Source: Actinomycetospora sp. TBRC 11914 (GTDB lineage Bacteria > Actinomycetota > Actinomycetes > Mycobacteriales > Pseudonocardiaceae). Taken from it: 42,940 bases of DNA. Position 1 is the stretch's first letter. The number at the start of each line of letters is the position of its first letter. Position numbers and translations under genes: made by a program. The notes under the pieces were generated by a model. The model was not told the DNA's origin, did not search any database, and saw only the letters and a program-made list of their open reading frames with translations. The stretch lies in the NCBI RefSeq assembly GCF_012933465.1, contig NZ_JABBND010000033.1:1-42940 (forward strand), in the 5' to 3' direction. Shown one piece after another: positions 35,484-42,940 of this stretch.

Positions 35484-36920
35484 TCACGACCGAGGGAGGC
35501 AACCACCATGGCCGTGCTCACCCGTCCCCGCGACGGCGCCGTGATCGCGGGGGTGTGCGCCGGGCTGGCCGAACGCTTCGGCGTCTCCGCCAACGTCGTC
35601 CGCGTGCTCTTCGTGCTGTCCTGCCTGCTGCCCGGCCCGCAGTTCGTCATCTACCTCGCGCTGTGGGTGATCATGCCGCGCCGGTGAGGCCGGCGCCGAG
35701 GCGCGGTCCAGCAGGTAGGCGCGCTCCGGGCCGGAGCGGGTGAGCCGGGCGGCCTCCCGGTAGGCCTCCACCGCGGCCTCCCGGCGGCCCGCGGCCTGCT
35801 CGAGGTGGGCCCGGACGGCGGGCACGCGGTGGTGGTCGCGCAGGGCCGGGTCGGTGGCGAGGGTCGCCAGCTCGGCCAGCGCGGCGTCCGGTCCGTGGAC
35901 CTCGCCGAGCGCGACCAGCCGGCCGAGCCGGGCCATCGCGTCGGGCCACAGCGCGACGAGCGTGTCGTAGAGCGCGAGGATCTGGCGCCAGTCGGTGTCG
36001 GCGGCGTCGCCCGCCTCGTCGTGCAGCGCGGCGATCGCGGCCTGCACGGTGTACGGGCCCGGGACGCCGTCGCGCAGCACCGCGGTGACCAGCGCCGTCC
36101 CCTCCGCGATCATGGCGGCGTCCCAGCGGGTCCGGTCCTGCTCGCCGAGCGGCACCAGCGCCCCGTCGGCGGCGACGCGGGCCGGGCGCCGGGCCTCGGT
36201 GAGCAGCATGAGCGCCAGCAGCCCGGCCACCTCCCCGGACTCGTCCGCGCCGGCCGGCAGCGCGGCCAGCAGCGCCCGGGTGAGGCGGATCGCCTCGGCG
36301 GTGAGGTCGGGGCGGTGCAGCCGCTCGCCGGTGCTGGCGGTGTGGCCCTCGGTGAACACCAGCGAGAGCACCGCGAGGACGGCCGGGACGCGCTCCCGGC
36401 GCTGCGCGTCGGTCGGCGGCGCGAACACCTCGTGCGGTCGCGCGAGCCCGTCGGCCAGGCGCGCCTTCGCCCGGCTGATGCGCTGGGCCACCGTCGGCTC
36501 CGGCAGCAGGAGCCCGTGCGCGATCTCGGCGGTCGTGAGGCCACCGACGGCCCGCAGCGTCAGGGCGACCTGGCTGGGCGGGCGCAGCGCGGGGTGGCAG
36601 CAGAGCAGCAGCAGCGCGAGCGTGTCGTCGGTACCGGGGGCGGGGTCTGTCGGGCTCTCGCGCCGGGCGTCGTCGGACTCGCGGCGGCGCCGCGCCGAGT
36701 CCCGCCGCCACGCCTCCACCAGCCGCCGCGACGCCGTCGTCACCAGCCAGCCGGTGGGGTTGGCGGGGACGCCGTCGGCCGGCCAGCTCCTCGACGCGGC
36801 GAGCAGGGCCTCCTGCAGGGCGTCCTCGCAGGCGTCGAAGTCCCGGTGCCGGCGCACCAGCGCGCCCAGCACCGCCGGGGCGACCTCGCGGAGGACCCCG
36901 ACGACGTCGGGCCCGGTCAC
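35484..36920 (-). CDS. ECF-type RNA polymerase sigma factor with C-terminal DUF6596-like domain
   Basis: 478 codons as read. Sigma region 2 (RHRDFDACEDALQEALLAASRSWP), region 4 (VALTLRAVGGLTTAEIAHGLLLPEPTVAQRISRAK), then a large helical C-terminal domain of the kind found in YCII-linked sigma factors. Relatives usually end near AYLLDRA, about residue 412. Here the frame runs on for roughly 66 low-complexity residues through the antisense strand of the PspC gene, so the original stop has probably been lost or shifted. The GTG at 36920 overlaps the stop of the YCII gene (GTGA). The pair presumably responds to a shared signal; target promoters unknown. Confidence 0.82.
   Translation of the reverse strand: MTGPDVVGVLREVAPAVLGALVRRHRDFDACEDALQEALLAASRSWPADGVPANPTGWLVTTASRRLVEAWRRDSARRRRESDDARRESPTDPAPGTDDTLALLLLCCHPALRPPSQVALTLRAVGGLTTAEIAHGLLLPEPTVAQRISRAKARLADGLARPHEVFAPPTDAQRRERVPAVLAVLSLVFTEGHTASTGERLHRPDLTAEAIRLTRALLAALPAGADESGEVAGLLALMLLTEARRPARVAADGALVPLGEQDRTRWDAAMIAEGTALVTAVLRDGVPGPYTVQAAIAALHDEAGDAADTDWRQILALYDTLVALWPDAMARLGRLVALGEVHGPDAALAELATLATDPALRDHHRVPAVRAHLEQAAGRREAAVEAYREAARLTRSGPERAYLLDRASAPASPARHDHPQREVDDELRAGQQAGQHEEHADDVGGDAEAFGQPGAHPRDHGAVAGTGEHGHGGCLPRS
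35508..35687 (+). CDS. PspC-domain small membrane protein
   Basis: 59 residues, a stand-alone PspC domain: LTRPRDGAVIAGVCAGLAERFGVSANVVRVLFVLS then a membrane helix ending LALWVIMPRR. PspC domains occur in phage-shock and envelope-stress proteins; single-domain forms are common in actinobacteria and of unknown function. ATG at 35508 follows GAGGGAGGC. The gene lies wholly antisense to the open 3' extension of the sigma-factor gene. Confidence 0.88.
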   Translation: MAVLTRPRDGAVIAGVCAGLAERFGVSANVVRVLFVLSCLLPGPQFVIYLALWVIMPRR

Positions 36921-37288
36921 ACGTCCCAGCCGCTGGTGTCGAGCACCGGGCGGACCTCGACCAGGCCCCACACCGCGTCGGGCACCCGCGCGGCGATCTC
37001 CTCGGCGCGCGCGGCGCTCTCCACGTCGACCAGGTAGAAGCCCGCGAGGTGCTCCTTGGTCTCCGCGAACGGCCCGTCGCTCACCACCGGCCGGGCCTGC
37101 GCCGTCGACACCCAGCGGGCCAGGGACGGGTCGGCCAGGCCCTCCGAGACCACGAGCTCCCCGGACGCGGTGAGCTCCCGGGTGAGGGCCATGTGGTCGC
37201 TCCCGAACCGCGAGCGCTGCTCGGGGGTGAGCGCCTCGAAGCGGGCGGCGAAGTCCGGGTTCGAGTGCAGCAGGATCACGTACTTCAC
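36917..37288 (-). CDS. YCII-related domain protein
   Basis: 123 residues. Typical order: KYVILLHSNPDFAARFEALTPEQ, then SGELVVSEGLADPSLARWV and VSDGPFAETKEHLAGFYLVDVESAARAEEIAARVP. The fold is a dimeric alpha-beta barrel; the family commonly sits beside ECF sigma factors of this type. Catalytic role not known. GTG at 37288 has GGGAGG upstream. First gene of the YCII-sigma pair, divergent from the SnoaL-like gene. Confidence 0.88.
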   Translation of the reverse strand: MKYVILLHSNPDFAARFEALTPEQRSRFGSDHMALTRELTASGELVVSEGLADPSLARWVSTAQARPVVSDGPFAETKEHLAGFYLVDVESAARAEEIAARVPDAVWGLVEVRPVLDTSGWDV

Positions 37289-37325
37289 GAGGGGCCTCCC
37301 GGGGACGGTCGGAGAAATCTTCCCG

Positions 37326-37363
37326 CCCGGTGTCGAGACCCGGGCCCGGGTCTCGACACCGGG
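37326..37363. promoter_or_regulatory. 38-bp perfect palindrome in a divergent promoter region
   Basis: Bases 37326-37363 are perfectly self-complementary, centred between 37344 and 37345 on GGGCCC, with GTGTCGAGACC in the left arm. It lies between two genes that point away from each other (starts at 37288 and 37391), so it is not a terminator. Likely an operator or extrusion-prone element shared by both. Confidence 0.55.
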
Positions 37364-37390
37364 GTGACCACGACCCGTACGGAGGCCCCG

Positions 37391-37834
37391 ATGACCACCA
37401 CCGAGCAGACCGACACCCAGGCGATCCTGGCCGTCCTCGACGAGGTGCACGCCGCGATCGCCGCGGGCGACGCCGAGCGGGCGCTCGCGGCCGGCGCCCC
37501 CGACACCGTCGCCTTCACCCTGGCACCGCCGCTGGTGCAGCCGTCGGGCTCGCCCGGGGAGGCCGTCGCCGGGCTCGCCGAGTGGATCGCGTCCTTCGCG
37601 GCGCCGCCCCGCCTCGCGCACCGGGAGCCGACGGTGCACGTCGACGGCGACGTCGCCTTCGTGCACACCCTGACGTCGATGAGCGGCGTGAAGGGCGGGG
37701 AGTTCACGCTGTGGTTCCGCTCCACCTACGGGCTGCGCCGCGTCGACGGGCGGTGGCTGATCGTCCACCAGCACGAGTCGGTGCCGTTCCACATGGACGG
37801 GTCGTTCCGCGCCGCGGTCGAGCTGGCGCCCTGA
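37391..37834 (+). CDS. SnoaL-like / SgcJ-type NTF2-fold protein
   Basis: 147 residues. NTF2-like pattern: AILAVLDEVHAAIAAGDAERALA, strand THVDGDVAFVHTLTS-like pairs, and the closing GLRRVDGRWLIVHQHESVPF with a family-typical Trp and His. Often called a ketosteroid-isomerase-like or calcium/calmodulin-kinase-association-like protein; ligand unknown. ATG at 37391 follows GGAGGCCCC. Divergent from the YCII-sigma pair across the 38-bp palindrome, and probably regulated with it. Confidence 0.8.
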   Translation: MTTTEQTDTQAILAVLDEVHAAIAAGDAERALAAGAPDTVAFTLAPPLVQPSGSPGEAVAGLAEWIASFAAPPRLAHREPTVHVDGDVAFVHTLTSMSGVKGGEFTLWFRSTYGLRRVDGRWLIVHQHESVPFHMDGSFRAAVELAP

Positions 37835-37929
37835 ATCGCATCGATTCACCTCGGCGCGGGGCGGGACTCCGGGCGGTGATCGGTGCAGGCTGGGCGGCGG
37901 AGCACAACGACGTCGTTCCGGAGCCCGCC

Positions 37930-38244
37930 ATGAACCCCGCCACCCCGCCCGACCCCGCGCCGCTGACCAGCCGGGAGCAGGCCGTCCTGGCCGCGATCAG
38001 CGCCCACGAGCACCGCGTCGACGCGGGGTTCGCGAACGCCCTGGCCGTCGGGAGCCCCCCGGGGCCGGTGCACCGGTGGCGCACCCTGCTGCTCGTGCTG
38101 GCCGTCGTCGTGCCGGTGGCGGTCGGACCGCTGGTGCTCTCCGCGGCGTGGGTGCTGGCGATCGCGGCGGTGGCGCTGCTCGTCGTCGTCCCGACGTCGC
38201 TCGTGGTGTGGGCGCTGCGTCAGGGGCGGGTCCACCCGGACTAG
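37930..38244 (+). CDS. DUF3040-like two-helix membrane protein
   Basis: 104 residues. N-terminal PLTSREQAVLAAISAHEHRVDAGFA matches the cytosolic part of DUF3040; two transmembrane helices follow (about 52-72 and 75-96), then a short basic tail. Function unknown. ATG at 37930; upstream GAGCCC is a weak ribosome site. Ends 4 bases inside the convergent hrpA gene. Confidence 0.65.
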   Translation: MNPATPPDPAPLTSREQAVLAAISAHEHRVDAGFANALAVGSPPGPVHRWRTLLLVLAVVVPVAVGPLVLSAAWVLAIAAVALLVVVPTSLVVWALRQGRVHPD

Positions 38245-41200
38245 AGCGCCTTGAGCGCCTTCCCGATCCGCTGCGGGGAGATGGAGCCGGCGGTGCCGAC
38301 CTCCTGGGCGAAGAGGCTCACCCGCAGCTCCTGCAGCATGGCCGCGACGCCGTCCCAGGCGTCCCGGTCGAAGGTGCGCGGCTCGCTCTGCGCCGCCGCG
38401 CGCCGCGTCCGGTAGTCCGCCTCGACGGCGTGCACCTCGTCCGCGAGCTCGGCGTCCCGGCGCGGCGCGGTCGGCAGCTTCTCCAGCCGCTTCGCGGCCG
38501 CCCGCAGCCACCGGGCGACGTCGGGCAGGCGCACCACGCCGTGCCGGCTGACGAAGCGGTCGCCGACGAGCCCCTCCAGCTGCGCCCGGACGTCGGCCAG
38601 GGCCGCGTCGAGGGCGCCGCTGCCCGGCCGGGACGCGAGCTCGTCGAGCGCGCCCCGCACGGTCGCGGCCTCCGCCAGCACCGCCTCGGCGCGGGTGAGG
38701 ACCTCGGCGGCCCCACCCGGTAGCCGGGCCGCGACGTCCCCGCGGAGCCGCTCGAACGCCTCCGGGGTCCACGCCGGCCCGCCGCGGGCGGCGACGATCC
38801 CGTCGACGGCGGCGACGACGCAGTCGTCCACCAGGTCGGCGACGTCGCGGTACCCGGTCTCGGCCATCGCCCCGCGCAGCCGCAGCACCGCCCGGTTGTC
38901 GAGCGAGCGGACGAGCGCCTTCGCCGGCGACGCCGTGCCGCGCAGCAGCAGCCGGCGGGTGCCGCGGCGCATCGCGTCCCGGGCCTCGAGCGCCGAGTCG
39001 AAGACACCGATCCCGACGGTGCCCGACGGATCCCCGTGCGTGCCCTCGTCGACCAGTGCGAGGTGCGCGGTCACGGTGCCGCCCGCGCGCTCCTGCCCGC
39101 GGGTGCGCGGCAGCTCCCCGACCTCGGCGAACGACGTCAGGCCCCGCCGCTCCAGGCCGTCGGCGACCTTCGCGACGGCGGCCTTCGTCTCCCGCGCGTA
39201 GCGGCGGCGCAGGGCGCCGAGGTCGGGGCCCTCCGCGACCACGGCCCCTTCGTCGTCGACGACCCGGAAGGTCAGGCGCAGGTGCGACGGGAGCCCGGCG
39301 ACGTTCCACGCGTCGGTCGGCACGTCGACGCCGGAGAGCCGCTTCACCGCGTCGGACACGGCGCCCACGAGCGGCTCGCCCTCGGCGGGCCGGCGGTCGG
39401 CGGCGAGGCGGGCGAGCAGCGCCCGGGCGGTGTCGGGCGCGGGGACCAGCGCGCGGCGCAGCGGCTTGGGCAGCGAGCGCACCAGGGCGGTGAGCATCTC
39501 CTCGCGCAGCCCCGGCACCTGCCACGCGAGGTCCTCGGCCCGGACCTGGCCGAGGACGGCGAGCGGGACCGACACCGTGACGCCGTCGTGCTCCGCGCCG
39601 GGCTCGAAGGCGTAGGACAGCGGCAGCGTGAGCCCGCCGGCGCGCCACTCGTCGGGGTAGGCCTCGGCGTCGGGGGCCTCGTGGGCGAGCAGGGCGCGCG
39701 GGTCGAGGTCGAGCAGGTGGGGGTCGCGGCGCGACTCCTTCTGCCACCAGCGGTCGAAGTGCCGCGTCGAGACGACCGAGGCGGGCACGCGCTCGTCGTA
39801 GAACCGGAAGATCGTCTCGTCGTCGACCAGGAGCTCGCGGCGCGCCCGGCGCTCCATCTCCGCGACCCGCTCCAGCTCGGCGGCGTTGCGGCGCACGAAC
39901 GCGTGGCGGGCGTTCCACTCGCCCTGCACCAGCGCGTGCCGGACGAAGAGCTCGCGGGAGAGCTCCGGGTCGATGCGCCCGTAGTCGACGCTGCGGTCCA
40001 TGGCCAGCGGGACACCGAACAGCGTCACGCGCTCGGTGGCGACGGCGGACCCGCGGCGCTTCGACCAGCGGGGCTCCGAGTACGTGCGGGTGACGAGGTC
40101 CCCGGCGGCCTGTTCGGCCCACGCCGGGTCGATCCCCGCGACGGTGCGGGCCCAGAGCCGGGAGGTCTCGACGAGCTCGGCGGCCATGACGAACGTGGGC
40201 GGCCGCCTGGCCAGCGACGAGCCCGGCCAGATCGCGAACCGGGCGCCGCGGGAGCCCTCGTACTCGGTGATCGGGCGACGCTTGGGCTTCGGCTGGTTCG
40301 GCTTCCTCGGGGGTTCCTGGGCCAGGCCCAGCTGGGACAGCAGCCCGGTGAGCAGCGCCTGGTGGACGCGGTCGGCGACGTCCTTGGTGAGCTCCTCGGC
40401 CGGCTGGTTCCGGGTCAGACCGAGCTCGTCGCCGAGCTGGCGCAGCTGGGCCGCGAGGTCCTGCCACTCCCGGATGCGCAGGAAGTTCAGGTACTCCGCG
40501 GCGCACTGCTTGCGGAACCGGTTGCCCGAGAGCTCCCGGCGCGACGTGCGGACGTGCTCCCACAGGTGCAGCCAGGAGAGGAAGTCCGAGCGCGGGTCGG
40601 TGAAGCGGGCGTGGGCGGCGTCGGCCTCAGCCGTCTTCTCGGCGGGACGCTCGCGGGGGTCCTGCGCGGACAGGCCGGCGGCGATGACGGTGACCTCGTG
40701 CAGGCAGCCGAGCTGGTCGGCGGCCAGGATCATCCGGGCGATGCGGGGGTCGACCGGCAGCCGGGCGAGGTTGCGTCCGACGTCGGTCAGCCGCGTCGCG
40801 TCGCCGTCGACGAGCGCCCCGAGCTCGGTGAGCAGCCGGACGCCGTCGCGGACGGCCCGCGTCTCGGGCGGGTCGACGAACGGGAACTCCTCGACCGGCC
40901 CGAGCTTCGCCCCCGCCATCTGCAGGATCACCGAGGCCAGGTTGGTGCGCTGGATCTCGGGGTCGGTGAACTCCGGCCGGGCGTCGAAGTCGTCCTCGGA
41001 GTACAGGCGGATGCAGATGCCGTCGGCGACGCGGCCGCAGCGGCCGGCCCGCTGGACGGCGCTCGCCTGCGAGATCTTCTCGATGGGCAGCCGCTGCACC
41101 TTGGTCCGCTGGCTGTAGCGCGAGATGCGGGCCAGGCCGGGGTCGACGACGTAGCGGATGCCGGGCACCGTCAGGGACGTCTCGGCGACGTTGGTGGCGA

Positions 41201-42257
41201 GGACGATGCGCCGCTTCCCGCCGCGGGCCGGCTCGAAGACCCGGTGCTGCTCGGCGGCGGAGAGGCGCGCGTAGAGGGGGAGGACGTCGAGCGGATCGGT
41301 GGGGGACTCGGGCAGGGCGTTCAGGGCCTCGGCGGTGTCGCGGATCTCGCGCTCCCCGGCGAGGAAGACGAGGACGTCGCCCGCCGGGCCCTCCCGGCGC
41401 AGCTCCGCGACGGCGTCGACGATGCCGTCGATCTGGTCGCGCTCCTCCGCGTCGGGACGGTCGGGGTCGACCAGCGGCTCGTAGCGGACCTCGACGGGGT
41501 AGGTGCGGCCGGAGACCTCGATGATCGGGGCATCCCCGAAGTGCTTGCTGAAGCGCTCGGGGTCGATCGTCGCCGAGGTGATGACGACCTTGAGGTCGGG
41601 CCGGCGCGGCAGGAGCTGCGCCAGGTAGCCGAGCAGGAAGTCGATGTTGAGGCTGCGCTCGTGGGCCTCGTCGATGATGAGGGTGTCGTAGCGGCGGAGC
41701 AGCCGGTCCTGCTGGATCTCGGCGAGCAGGATGCCGTCGGTCATGAGCTTGACGAGCGTGTCCTCGCTCGCGTGGCTGGTGAAGCGCACCTGGTAGCCGA
41801 CGACGTCGCTGTCCTGCGTGCCCAGCTCCTCGGCCACCCGCTCGGCGACCGTCCGCGCCGCGATCCGCCGGGGCTGGGTGTGCCCGATGGTGCCGAGCAC
41901 GCCGCGGCCGAGCTCCAGCGCGATCTTGGGCAGCTGGGTGGTCTTGCCGGAGCCGGTCTCCCCGGCCACGACGACGACCTGGTGGCTCTCGAGGGCGGCC
42001 CTGATGTCGTCGACGCGGGCCGAGATCGGGAGCTCGGCGGGGTAGGAGACGGCCGGCACCGAGGCCCGGCGGCGCTCGAGGAGCTGCTCGGCCTTCTCGA
42101 CGTCGGCCGCGATCCGCTCCAGCGTCCCGGCCCGCTTGCCGTCGTCGGCGATCTTGCGGGTGCCGTCGAGCCGGCGCGCGAGCCGGTGGGCGTCGGCGCC
42201 GCCGAGGGCGCGGACACGGGTGCTGAGCTCGCGGTGGTCGATGGTGGGTGTGGTCAC
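38241..42257 (-). CDS. hrpA: ATP-dependent RNA helicase HrpA
   Basis: 1338 residues, usual for HrpA. DEAH-box helicase core: GETGSGKT (99-106), DEAH at 196-199, SAT motif in VVITSATIDPERF, NVAETSLT and QRAGRCGR in the second RecA domain. Then HA2, OB and the large DUF3418 C-terminal domain, ending in FAQEVGTAGSISPQRIGKAL. Works in RNA remodelling; E. coli HrpA rescues collided ribosomes. The GTG at 42257 fits the family; the frame is open further left of it but with no protein-like sequence. No strong ribosome site is visible. Downstream it meets the DUF3040-like gene tail to tail. Confidence 0.93.
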   Translation of the reverse strand: MTTPTIDHRELSTRVRALGGADAHRLARRLDGTRKIADDGKRAGTLERIAADVEKAEQLLERRRASVPAVSYPAELPISARVDDIRAALESHQVVVVAGETGSGKTTQLPKIALELGRGVLGTIGHTQPRRIAARTVAERVAEELGTQDSDVVGYQVRFTSHASEDTLVKLMTDGILLAEIQQDRLLRRYDTLIIDEAHERSLNIDFLLGYLAQLLPRRPDLKVVITSATIDPERFSKHFGDAPIIEVSGRTYPVEVRYEPLVDPDRPDAEERDQIDGIVDAVAELRREGPAGDVLVFLAGEREIRDTAEALNALPESPTDPLDVLPLYARLSAAEQHRVFEPARGGKRRIVLATNVAETSLTVPGIRYVVDPGLARISRYSQRTKVQRLPIEKISQASAVQRAGRCGRVADGICIRLYSEDDFDARPEFTDPEIQRTNLASVILQMAGAKLGPVEEFPFVDPPETRAVRDGVRLLTELGALVDGDATRLTDVGRNLARLPVDPRIARMILAADQLGCLHEVTVIAAGLSAQDPRERPAEKTAEADAAHARFTDPRSDFLSWLHLWEHVRTSRRELSGNRFRKQCAAEYLNFLRIREWQDLAAQLRQLGDELGLTRNQPAEELTKDVADRVHQALLTGLLSQLGLAQEPPRKPNQPKPKRRPITEYEGSRGARFAIWPGSSLARRPPTFVMAAELVETSRLWARTVAGIDPAWAEQAAGDLVTRTYSEPRWSKRRGSAVATERVTLFGVPLAMDRSVDYGRIDPELSRELFVRHALVQGEWNARHAFVRRNAAELERVAEMERRARRELLVDDETIFRFYDERVPASVVSTRHFDRWWQKESRRDPHLLDLDPRALLAHEAPDAEAYPDEWRAGGLTLPLSYAFEPGAEHDGVTVSVPLAVLGQVRAEDLAWQVPGLREEMLTALVRSLPKPLRRALVPAPDTARALLARLAADRRPAEGEPLVGAVSDAVKRLSGVDVPTDAWNVAGLPSHLRLTFRVVDDEGAVVAEGPDLGALRRRYARETKAAVAKVADGLERRGLTSFAEVGELPRTRGQERAGGTVTAHLALVDEGTHGDPSGTVGIGVFDSALEARDAMRRGTRRLLLRGTASPAKALVRSLDNRAVLRLRGAMAETGYRDVADLVDDCVVAAVDGIVAARGGPAWTPEAFERLRGDVAARLPGGAAEVLTRAEAVLAEAATVRGALDELASRPGSGALDAALADVRAQLEGLVGDRFVSRHGVVRLPDVARWLRAAAKRLEKLPTAPRRDAELADEVHAVEADYRTRRAAAQSEPRTFDRDAWDGVAAMLQELRVSLFAQEVGTAGSISPQRIGKALKAL

Positions 42258-42497
42258 TCCGGTCCCGGGGTCGTGCGGACGTCCTCTGCAGGGAGCAGCG
42301 CGGTCGTCCGCCCCGACATTCCATTGTCCCCCGCCGCGCGACCGGTTTCCCGCGCGCCCGGACGCGGCGAGTGGGCGGTGAGGGCTGGTGCGGCAGCCGT
42401 GGGGGTCCACTCGGGCCACTGTTCGGTGCTGGGTCGGTCGGAGTGGGCCGATCGCGGGTAGCCGGACCCGGAGCACTCCACCACCGGAAGGACCCGC

Positions 42498-42914
42498 ATG
42501 GCCCACACGACCGAGACCGCCCCCGCGACGCGCACCACCGACCCGCTGCTGACGACGGTGCGGGTGCTCGCCGTGCTGACCGTGGTGAACCTGCTCTGGC
42601 AGTACGTCACCGCCGGCCAGCTGTTCCCGCGGGGCGGGCCGGAGGAGCTGCACTCGACCGGCGCGATCGTGCTCCACGTGCTCTCGGGCCTGACCGCGAT
42701 CGCCGCGCTGGCCTACTGGCGGCTGCGGGGCGCGCCGGTGTGGCCCGGCGTGCTGGCCGCCGTCGTGTTCGTCCTGTCGTTCGTGCAGGCCTGGTATGGC
42801 GGCCGCTCGACGCTCTACATCCACGTGCCGGGCGCGATGATCCTCACCATCGGTGCGGTGTGGGTGGCGGCGTGGTCGTTCTCCCGCGCCGCCGCGGTGA
42901 CCACACGCCGGTGA
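42498..42914 (+). CDS. Small four-helix membrane protein (DUF6220-like)
   Basis: 138 residues with four hydrophobic helices (about 20-40, 55-77, 85-102, 112-132). The spacing, with LLWQYVTAGQLFP after the first helix, HVLSGLTAIAALAYW in the second and HVPGAMILTIGAVWV in the last, resembles DUF6220; conserved His residues (HSTGAIVLHVLSG) could hold a haem but this is a guess. ATG at 42498 follows GGAAGGACC. Divergent from hrpA across 240 bases that hold no other gene that I can see. Confidence 0.65.
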   Translation: MAHTTETAPATRTTDPLLTTVRVLAVLTVVNLLWQYVTAGQLFPRGGPEELHSTGAIVLHVLSGLTAIAALAYWRLRGAPVWPGVLAAVVFVLSFVQAWYGGRSTLYIHVPGAMILTIGAVWVAAWSFSRAAAVTTRR

Positions 42915-42940
42915 GGTGCGCTCCGCGCTCGTGAGCACTA

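Noticed and set aside
39036..42461. 1141-codon plus-strand frame inside hrpA
   Set aside because: Antisense of a well-supported helicase gene; composition is that of a shadow frame.

Overview
The window is very GC-rich with strong G/C codon-third-position bias. It encodes actinomycete-type proteins: a mycothiol-dependent-enzyme relative, a DUF2505 protein, a HrpA helicase with the long C-terminal extension, and starts that look leaderless. I infer an actinomycete, most likely of the Pseudonocardia group; this is an inference from gene content and composition only. I saw no rRNA, tRNA, CRISPR array or insertion sequence.

Left part (1-18497), mostly scattered metabolic and repair genes: the 5' tip of a leftward gene behind a perfect LexA-type box; a TfoX_N protein; a DinB/maleylpyruvate isomerase-like protein; an MFS transporter; a cysteine-desulfurase-like PLP protein coupled to DUF4326; a small membrane protein; an APC permease coupled to a copper amine oxidase; a GH88-like lipoprotein; an HxlR regulator beside an NmrA/QorB-like oxidoreductase; a diacylglycerol-kinase-family protein; and a DksA/TraR zinc-finger protein. 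Then comes a tight leftward set (MFS, radical-SAM spore-photoproduct-lyase-like, NERD-like, DUF2505) divergent from dinB, with a LexA-like box between them.

Centre (18498-35321), the heart of the window: a soluble diiron monooxygenase system of the propane (Prm/Mim) type. Order: IclR-like regulator, prmA (diiron hydroxylase large subunit), prmB (FAD/[2Fe-2S] reductase), prmC (small subunit), prmD (coupling protein), a dedicated GroEL-like chaperonin, a zinc alcohol dehydrogenase, an amidohydrolase, a DUF59/MIP18 protein, three genes I do not recognise, a DUF151 protein and an Nramp metal transporter, all on the + strand and mostly overlapping or a few bases apart. An AcoR/MimR-like GAF-Fis regulator follows, and a second IclR-like paralogue points back at it. 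The expected job is oxidation of a small alkane (or a similar small molecule such as a cyclic ether or ketone) to a secondary alcohol and then a ketone, with folding (chaperonin) and probably metal supply (DUF59, Nramp) encoded alongside.

The most interesting unexplained signal is a shared inverted repeat, TGTCTC-N5-GAGACA, with identical 5-base spacing. It occurs upstream of each of the three regulator genes flanking the cluster (18512-18528, 32465-32481, 35357-35373) and could be the operator tying the system together. A separate dyad, ATGTGCAG-N3-CTGCACAT, sits in the main promoter region.

Right part (35322-42940): a PspC-domain protein, an ECF-type sigma factor coupled to a YCII protein, a SnoaL-like protein behind a 38-bp perfect palindrome, a DUF3040-like membrane protein, a 1338-residue HrpA helicase and a small four-helix membrane protein.
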